This document shows, piece by piece, positions 52,600-62,846 of a stretch of DNA of 64,000 bases. The first letter of the stretch is position 1, and every line of letters begins with the position of its first letter. Below the pieces are notes generated by a model, which made no database searches, had not been told where the DNA came from, and worked only from the letters and a program-made list of their open reading frames with translations. The translations under genes and the position numbers were made by a program. The stretch comes from Leptoclinus maculatus (lineage: Eukaryota; Chordata; Actinopteri; Perciformes; Stichaeidae): NCBI GenBank assembly GCA_032191485.1, contig JAVDOI010000012.1:21221485-21285484 (forward strand), written 5' to 3'.

Positions 52600-53156
52600 C
52601 CTCCCTGCTTCCCACTCCACCACCGTTTGTTTTCATCCAAGTGTTTGGAGCACAGTTATTGCCTCCCACCACCCCCACCCCCACCTGACTGTCTTTTATT
52701 TGTCACTTTTGTTTTCTCTCGCTCCCCTGCTTCTCACTGTTCCTATTATCAGTCTCAATCGGCGGTCACGGTTTAGGTAAGCCTACTGAACGATTTTGTA
52801 ATGCAGAGGACCTGCTCTACCTCTTCTCTCTTTCCTGTCAGCATGGAGGATAGTGGCACCAGCTTTCAACATGATACCCAATTCTTTCTCTTTGTCTACA
52901 TCTCCTCTTATATATCTCCCTCCCAGTGCCTTGTCTTCCACTCATGTCTTTTTCCACTTCCTCCATCATAACCGCTTGTCTTCGTCTCTCTCTCTCATTA
53001 TTTATTGGACAGACTAATGGACTAACAGAGGAGGTAGGATGGCATGGTGGAATGGCTATTGTCATTGGTAACAACATACAGTAGATGGAAATAACAAGAC
53101 TATATCTCATCCAGCTTTATCCTGGTCTCATGATTGTGGAATGTGCATGCTGAATG

Positions 53157-53213
<57 letters not shown>

Positions 53214-56200
53214 AATAAGATAAATAATTCTACAGCTCACCTCTGACACTTTCTTCTTGATTCTTCAGGAGCTGGTGTCGGCCCAACTATCCAGATTGGC
53301 GAGCAGACAGTCATCACTGTGGACGCCAAGGCTGCTGGGAAAGGCAAGGTGACATGCAGCGTGTGCACGCCCGAGGGGGCGGAGCTGGACGTGGACGTTG
53401 TCGAAAACGAGGACGGCACGTTCGACATCTTCTACACGGCGCCGCAGCCTGGCGAGTATGTCATCTGCGTCCGCTTCGGAGGGGAGCACATCCCTAACAG
53501 TCCCTTCCAAGTCACGGTGAGTGCTGTGCATTTTGACTTTTATTTACACACGGCAGGTCGGTTAAGCACAGATGCTCTTTCACCGCGATGCCCTGTTGAC
53601 TGTTTAGTGGAACAAAATAACAAGAACAGAACAGACGCAACGGAGTCTAAAATATAAACGAGAAACTGATGAGGTCAAGTTGCAGGCTCACTCACCCTCA
53701 CTCTATCCCAGGTAGCAGAGAGCAATTGTTAAGAATAGTCTTGAAGTTACAGAGAAGTGTTCTTTAATATTTTACAAAACAAAGAAAAGCACTTTTAGAC
53801 ACTGGCTAGAAATCTGTGTGTCGGAATTGTTTTTGCGGTAGTGAAGAAAATGTCTGACTGTGCTTATAGGCTGATTCATTTTATGATGAAAGGCTACTCT
53901 TTTATGAATTTGGATTTTTTTTTTCCATCTCATTTGGCTCTGTTGCCAGCAGCTGCAAGTGTGTTGCATATTAGGTGATGTAGACATTGACATAATGTAG
54001 ACATGTAGCTGTACTGAACGTCATTCTTTTCTACATTCAAAGCATCTGTTGAGGTATTTGAATGAATTTTGGAATGTCTGTTGTCATATTTTATGATTTC
54101 ATAAACTCCAACAAATATGGATTGAAGCAGAATTCTTCATTAAATAAAAACATGTGGATGATTACGTCTATATTTTTTGTTATACATTTTGACTTTTAGA
54201 CTTTACAACGCTCTGGAGTTGAATGTTGGGAAGATATAGCAGTGAAAATATTCTAAATATAGAGATCACATATACATCTATTTATGTGTCTACATTACTT
54301 TGCTCCTGTGCTGGTTCTCCTGTCTGTTTCTCCAAACTTCATCTCCTGTAGTAACACACTGAGTATGGAGAAGAACCTCATAACCCAACTTCTAAACATC
54401 TGAACTATCCCTTTAAGCTGCAGTGGTTTACGAGGAATGCCTTCAGCTGGATATTGATTACAGGATTTGTGACAGGCAGGATAAACTAGGATTGCAAACG
54501 GAGCAACCAACACACTCTTAGCTCTGTATGTGTTTAGTGGAAGATTGTGAGTGAGGGATGCTACATGGACTGAAGTTCCTTGATGCTGTTTTTATCCACA
54601 GAAGCTTCGTGATTGGGTCCTGGTTGCGCCACACATTTTCTAATTCACTCTGACTGCTGTGTTATTTCCCTCCAATCCCTTTCCATCTTTTTTACCCTTT
54701 CCCTCCCCTACACAACCCCTACCTACCCCACCCCCTCAGGCGCTGGAAGGAGCTCCATCAGACCAGCTCATGCAGCAGAGCCAAATGCCCTCGTACTACG
54801 CTCAACAGCCCTGGGTACCTAAAACCTCTGCCTCCAGCCTCTCTCATCCCTCTCAGCGCAGTTTTTGTCTTCCTTTCTCTCCTCCATGTCATCATACATG
54901 GCCTCCTTTCATCCGCCTGCATCAGTGTCTGCTGTCTCTCTTTGCAGGTGTTTTTACTTCTGAGGGGACTTTTTCTCTCTCCATCTCATAAACAGGATTC
55001 CTTAAACACATGGACAGTGCAACAGAGCTGCACAATAAAAGATAAATAAAACAATTGATATGTTGCCACTCCAAACGTGTGCACACAGATTTTATTCAGC
55101 AACATGGGAAATATTTTTCCTTTTTTGCATCAATCATTGTGCAACCCATCTGTTGAGCAGTGCTCCATGTCAACTCGCTTGGAAGACAAAAGCCATTTTG
55201 AGAGCGATCAATGTGGACATGTCAGCCGCTCCACATTTGACAAAATGGCCAACTGTGCTTTGTCATTCTCTTTTGACCTAGCGGTGTTTTTGTCCTCATC
55301 TCATCCTCTCTCGCAGCTTTGTGTCGGTGTCTTCATCCTGACCATGATCACCATTGTCACCTCCATCGTCAATCATTTCATCTCATGATTGTCTCATCCC
55401 ATTCTGTGTGTTGGTGTTAGGGAACCTTTACCCCCCCCCCCCTCCGTCCTGCGATGTGTTGATTGCTACTGCGACGTTACTGTAACCACACCCGTCTCAA
55501 CAACCTCTCCACGAACTGCATATCTGACCTCTGCCCTCTTGTCTCCTAGGCAACAGACAGACCGATGGGAATGAATGGTCTGGATGTGGCGGGGCTGAGG
55601 CCGTTTGACCTCGTCATCCCGTTCACCATCCAGAAGGGAGAGATCACAGGTAGGTCTGAACTATAGTGAGCGCGCCATCTTTAGCAATGCTCTCTGCGTC
55701 TCACTGCGCTGTGTTTCTGTCCTCTGATGAAGGTGAGGTCCGGATGCCATCGGGCAAGGTGGCCAAGCCTGACATCACAGACAACAAGGATGGCACTGTG
55801 ACTGTCAAGTACGCTCCCACTGAGGCCGGTCTGCACGAGATGGACATCAAATACGACGGCATCCACATCCCTGGTACAACTTAACATCAGACTGTTTGCA
55901 AAACAGGAATTAATAGCGTTGAACGTGCTTCAGAAATCCTTCTACTTCTCTCTGTTGTCATTCACAGGAAGTCCCTTACAGTTCTATGTGGACTACATGA
56001 ACAGTGGTAATGTCAGTGCCTACGGCCCTGGCCTCATCCACGGGACCGTCAACAAGCCAGCAGTCTTCACTGTCAACACTAAAGATGCCGGGGAGGGTAC
56101 GTACTGTAGCAGCAGCTTGTGTAGAAATGGAGTAGTCCTGACTGTACCAATACATGTTTAACCCTTGTATTATTATATACATGCATCTATTTTATTTTTG

Positions 56201-59200
56201 AAAAGTTAACAATATGTGCATTACAAAGACAAACCAATAATAGCATATTGGGAAAATGCAATCCCACTAAACACCGTCTGCTCACATCGTGTCCTTGTAG
56301 GGGGTCTGTCTCTGGCCATCGAGGGTCCATCCAAGGCAGACATCAGCTGTGTTGACAACCAGGACGGGACCTGCACCGTGTCCTACCTGCCTGTCCTGCC
56401 CGGAGACTACAGCATCCTGGTCAAATACAATGACAAGCACATCCCCGGCAGCCCCTTCTCTGCTAGGATCACTGGTAAGATCACCTGTTGTCAGATCTTC
56501 AATTATGAACTGGAAAGACGAAGTCCACCACATCCCCGACATTTTCACATTCACCGGATCTCTTTGTAGCAACTTGAAAAATGAATACAACTTTAAATGT
56601 GCAACGTGTTAGCTCTGGCCACATGCTTCAAACAAACGCTAGGCAGCATTTCACTTCTATACTGAGTCCCTACAATCTGTTTACAGCCTCGCAGTGCGTC
56701 TCCGCCAACCAGTCATGCTGTAGTTTACATCAAAGTCTCTCCAAAATGTCATCACGTTATCATTTTATCATATTAGAGATTGGTGTGAAATTGTCATAAT
56801 AAGCATATGAATTGTTGAGTTATGGCCTAAAATGTGTTTTGTGATGGTCACAGACAGATTTAATCACTCAAAATGGAAGCAATCCACTCAAGGCGTTCCA
56901 GAGATATCTGATCACAAGAATGAAGAATCAGACAACCCAAAAACAAGAATTCGTAAAATTCTGTCCAGATCTTACACATTGCACCTTTTAAACTAATGCC
57001 TGCACTCATGGAAGCCCAAAAGAAGAACTCCCTATGGTTCCAAAGCTGGGGTCATGCTTTAACTCCTTTTGTTAGGCCCACTATTTTTCCAAATATTGTT
57101 ACCAATTGAAAAAAATCAATTGCGGTGCCACAGAAAAAGTTTGTGATCCACTATACTACACTATCTTCTCTCCTGAGCGTGCCTGTCACTGCTGTGTGTC
57201 CTCAGGTGATGACTCCATGAGGATGTCCCATCTGAAGGTGGGCTCATCCGCAGACATCCCGCTGGACATCGGGGAGTTTGACCTCAGCCAGCTGACCGCC
57301 TCCCTGACCACGCCCTCGGGCCGCGAGGAGCCCTGCCTGCTGAAGATGCTGCGTAACGGCCATGTTGGTGAGTGTGTGTTCTGGTTGAAGAAGAGTCTGC
57401 TGTCATGCTTCTTCATCCTTGTCTTAACCCTCCGCCTGCTGTTTGTTATGCATCTGTCTGTCGCAGGCATCTCGTTTGTTCCGAAGGAGATCGGAGAGCA
57501 CTTTGTGAACATCAAGAAGAACGGTCGCCATATTCCCAGCAGCCCCATCTCTGTCATGATCAACCAATCGGAGTTCGGCGACGCCAGCCGCGTGCGTGCG
57601 AGTGGACAGGGCCTGAACGAAGCCCGGACCTTTGAGCCCGCTGAGTTCATCATCGACACTCGTGAAGCAGGTACACGCTGGTTAAGAAAATAATTCTACA
57701 TTACTTTTTCAGTTATCCAGATTTCATATTCATTCGCGCTTACTCGTGTTTCTTCCAAACACACAGGCTATGGCGGCCTGAGCCTGTCCATTGAGGGGCC
57801 CAGTAAAGTGGACATCAACACTGAGGACCAGGAGGACGGCACCTGTAAGGTCACCTACTGCCCCACTGAACCAGGAAATTACATCATCAACATCAAGTTC
57901 GCTGACCAACATGTGCCAGGTGCTTACTTAAAGACGGAGAGGGATTATGCTGCAATACATTGCAAATCAGAAGTTCATAGTTTCGAGTCTGTATTCACGA
58001 CTTCTGATCAAAATGTGTCCCAGTATGGACATCCAGAGCAAACTGATGTTAGCATGGCAAGTCCAAACCATCTTTAAATGGACAACTAGTGAGTCCTGAT
58101 AGGAGATATTTCTCATGCAACAAGGCATCATCTCAAAGTTCAGGACCTACCATAAATAGAAATATGACTCTAAATTCTGAAAATCTAATTTCAGCCATTT
58201 TAAAGGATCCGTGGGGGAACCCTGTTAGAAAAGACAGGAAGAGTGAGCTATAGTCGGAATGGAAATGTATAATGAATATATATATATATATATGACTGAA
58301 TAATGGATTTGAGCATTACAGAGCACAGCGATGTTGTACTAAACTAAGTTAATCATTTTGTGTGTGTGCACAGGGAGTGCATTCACAGTGAAGGTAACAG
58401 GGGAGGGCAGGATGAAGGAGAGTATCACCAGGAAGAGGAGAGCCGCATCGGTCGCCAACGTCGGCAGCCAGTGTGACCTCAGCCTCAAGATCCCAGGTAA
58501 TTCTGATTACTCACAACGTGTAGGCGGAGTAGCAAAAAAACTGATTTGGACACAATTAAAAATCTCCATTTCACAGCATCACCAAAATGATGCAGGAAAC
58601 CGCAGTTCTCAGCTGAGTCCACTTCCGGGTTCTGCTGCTACAGTGTTTCTTGGTCTGGTATGACCACTAGCTTATGGTTTAGCTAGATATTAGAGAGATA
58701 TTTCTTTGTAATTGACTTGTCCAGTTCTTCTACAATGTCTCACTGCATGTGTGTTTTCAATGACCCAAACTTCTGACCGGCTGTCTTTCCAGAGATCAGC
58801 ATAGCGGACATGACGGCCCAGGTGACGAGCCCGTCTGGCCAGATTCACAAGGCCGACATCATGGAGGGAGAGAACAACACCTACTGCATTCGCTTCGTCC
58901 CCACCGAGACCGGTGTGCACACCGTGTGTGTGAAATACAACGGCGTACACGTGCCTGGCAGCCCGTTCCAGTTTACCGTCGGCCCCCTGGGAGAGGGCGG
59001 GGCTCACAAGGTCCGTGCCGGAGGGCCGGGCCTGGAGAGAGCAGAAGCCGGAGTGCCAGGTTGGTGTGGGGGCTGGATTAGTAGTCTGTGTGTGTTCTTC
59101 TACACAGCCTACCTGACTCATGTTTTGCCCATGTGTTGTGTGTAGCTGAGTTCAGCATCTGGACGAGGGAGGCTGGCGCCGGAGGTCTCAGTATTGCTGT

Positions 59201-62200
59201 GGAGGGGCCAAGCAAGGCTGAGATTGCCTTTGAGGACCGCAAGGACGGGTCCAGTGGAGTGTCCTACATCGTGCAGGAGCCCGGTGAGATAAGAGACAGG
59301 AGGAGCTTTATGCATGGATGAGAATTAAGCGGAAAAAAAGAACACGTCTAGTAAATTTCTCTTCTTCAGTGCAGGTTTTCACATTCTTTTACTCTTTCTA
59401 TAAAAGTGTGCTGAGGAGGACTGCCACTGTTTTGGTATTGGTGTGACTATTTTAGTTTCTGACTTGACGCCCGTTCTCCTGTAGGAGACTACGAGGTGTC
59501 GATCCGCTTCAACGATGAGCACATCCCCGACAGCCCCTTCATCGTCCCTGTGGCCTCGCCGTCCGATGACGCCCGTCGCCTCACTGTTGCCAGTCTTCAG
59601 GTGAGGCTCTGAGACATACACACATCCGTGTGCACACACGCCAGGCCACAGCACACAGCCTACAATGCAGCAGCAGCAATAGATGTATTTTCTGCGTTCA
59701 TAGTGGGGAGTTGGTAACACTTTTACAGGTTGTAAGAGTTTCAAGTTAAGTATAAATCAGAGAAGTGGATGTTGTAGCAGGCCATGGTGGTTGTGGTTGC
59801 GTAAGAGCTGCTGCTGCATTGTTAGGCAGTGCAAGGGCTTCTGGGACACTAGAGGACTGTGTGTGTTTCTCGTGCCTCATTCTAAAGGCTGCCAACAGCC
59901 TCCCACCTCTAAAAGTGATACAGGGCGCTAAAGGGTTAAAGAGGTCTGACATGGGCTATTTTCCTCTCTGTCTCTCTCCTCACTTCCAGACACACAGAAT
60001 ACTGTGGAAACACTCTTCTGACTATCTCATTAAAATGTGATTTTCTCATGTTAATTTACCATGAGTATTTCTATTTGTCTTTCTCCCCCTGTTGGAAATG
60101 GGCTTCCGTACAACGCTGACTTTCATACATTAGCATGTATCTTCACCTGCATGCAGACCCCCCCCCCCCCCCCCCCACATACACATACGCTTACAAACAT
60201 GCTCACAGATAACTGAACTGGCTCCTTCTCACAAAAGAAAAGTCACTTTTTCTCTCTCTGTTCTTTCTTTTTGCTCCGTCTGCCTTTTCACTGTACAGCC
60301 CTCCTCTTTAGCCTTGTTAGCAACCTCCAGGTAAGGTAAATAGTGGCACATGTAGTCTGAATATGATACTGTGGTGATCACGATGCTTTTAAGTGGACCA
60401 TATGAAGTAACTGAAGTGTTCAGCAGGAGGGAGGGGGGATAGTCATTTGGCTGGTGTTAAATAATGGTGATGCAGTGTTGAGTGTGTGAGTATGTGTTGT
60501 CGAGCAGGAGTCGGGTTTGAAGGTGAACCAGCCGGCGTCGTTTGCCGTCAGCCTGAACGGAGCGAAGGGGGTGATCGACGCCAAGGTCCACAGCCCATCT
60601 GGGGCTCTGGAGGAGTGCTGCGTCACTGAGATAGACCAAGGTAACTACAGGGATGGTGTCCAGAGTCATCCAAACGCCCTCAGAGTGCGCACACTGAAGT
60701 GATCTTTGATGTGTTGCTGGACATGAGAACCCGTTTTCATGTGCCTCGTCTCTCCCCTCCTCTCTGTTTGTCTAGATAAGTATGCAGTTAGGTTCATCCC
60801 CAGAGAGAACGGCCTCTATCTGATTGACGTGAAGTTCAATGGAAGTCACATCCCTGGTAGTCCATTTAAGATCCGAGTTGGAGAAACGGGCCAGGCTGGA
60901 GACCCTGGGATGGTGTCGACCTACGGGGCAGGACTGGAGGGAGGCACCACAGGTAACGCACTGCCGCTCTCACAACGGTCTTGTCCCCAGTTCCTACTAA
61001 ACCTTACATTTGTCCCCATCCTCTCCTCAATCCTCCTCTTGTTTGCCCACAGGAACTGCGTGTGAATTTGTGGTGAACACCAGCAAAGCGGGTCCTGGCG
61101 CTTTAGCCGTGACCATCGACGGGCCCTCCAAGGTGAAGATGGACTGTGTGGAGTGCCCCGAGGGCTATAGGGTCACATACACCCCAATGGCTCCTGGCAA
61201 CTATCTGATTTCCATCAAATATGGCGGTCCCTACCACATCGTCGGAAGCCCCTTCAAAGCCAAGATCACTGGTGAGAAAAGTCTTTATTTCTTTAGGCAA
61301 ACAAGATAAAAACTGAATGTAAATCCCTCTGAGATCAACTTACACCATCGCCTCCATCTCCCAGGTTCCAAGCTAGTGTCCAGCCACAGTATGCACGAGA
61401 CCTCTTCTGTCATGGTCGACCCTGTGACCCGGGCCATCAGCTGTTCTCAGCAGGCAGCTCCCACCAAGTCAGATGCCAGCAAGGTCATGGCCAAGGGCCA
61501 GGGCCTGACCAAGGCCTTCGTTGGTCAGAAGAACAGCTTCAGTGTCGACTGCAGCAAAGCAGGTGTGTGTGATTGTGACGTTAAGAAGTGCGTTTTGTTC
61601 TGTGCTTTTTTACCAAGTGAGGGAGTTCCAGGTTGCCCGCAGAAAAATGTATTATCACTTATTAATTAATTACAGAAGTGAGCCCAATGTGAGTAAAAGT
61701 CACAAGAGTGACCATTGTGATCATAGCTTTCACTTCCTTCATGGTTATCTCCTCAGCTGACTACTATAGAATACTTCTTATCAAATGGGGGTCTGTGACC
61801 AAATGTATATAAATTTACACAAAAAAGGTTGAGAACCACTGAATTAGAGCTCAGAATATGTTTGATTTTAATGCATATAAGTTGGGAAGTAACTTTTTCT
61901 GGAATAAGTAAAAATGTCATTCAGTTTTCCCACAGACGATGTGATGTGACTCGAGGGTGAAGCACTTCTATGGCTATCAGTCCAAAATATCAATAACTGT
62001 TAAAAAGTCGAAGGTTTAAGCCTTTCATTTCAGTTACCTATGTCTCCCTAAATGCATTATGGGTAGAAACGTCCAAGATTCAAATTCTATCCCGCTCGTC
62101 GCTAACGGCAGGCAAGAAGTTAAAGGAAAACTTAGTCTGCAGCTTAAGTCAGTTTACTTTGACTTTTTTTCGTCAATTGTGGATGAATTCAACAATTCGA

Positions 62201-62790
62201 CTGTGACAATGAAGCATTTTGAATCGCATACCGTTCTGATTTGTTCCTCTGACTGACTTCATCGCTGTGGCAGCGCTGGCTGAGGCTCATGGTTATTGTG
62301 ATCTTAAACATAGAAGAGTTGAATCTCCCTCAATTGTCCTTCCCGGCTCCCTTACAGTCAAGATTGGGGCAAAGATAACAAGAACAGGGAGTTGTTCATC
62401 TCGTATTGTGCCTACATTTTAGTGGATCATAATAATGCCCATATTGGGTATAGAATTAATCTGCAGATGCTCCGGTTCAAAATGAGACCAAACATTTCTA
62501 TAGATGTCAGTTTTTGAGCCACAACAAAGGCTGCTACAAACTAGGCAAGGCTTTTTTTAGCATAGCTGATTGCTGGAAATGTCTTTTGGTACTGAAGCAG
62601 TTGTTAATCTGACATACCGGCCCGTTCAGAGGAGTGACTAGTCAGCAGTCAATGACGGTGTAAACAGTCAATGGTATAGTGAATCACCTCAACCACGAGA
62701 GGTCCTTGAGCATGCAGTCATAAACGAGCACAAAAATATGAGGCTGATGGGTCCAGTAGAACGCGAGATGAGCTGTGGACAGACGGACGG

Positions 62791-62846
<56 letters not shown>

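Larger units (their letters stand above)
50902..52752. other. intron 30, upstream of the micro-exon
   Basis: It holds repeat families C and A and a long CA tract, listed separately, then a pyrimidine-rich approach to the micro-exon acceptor. Confidence 0.5.
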
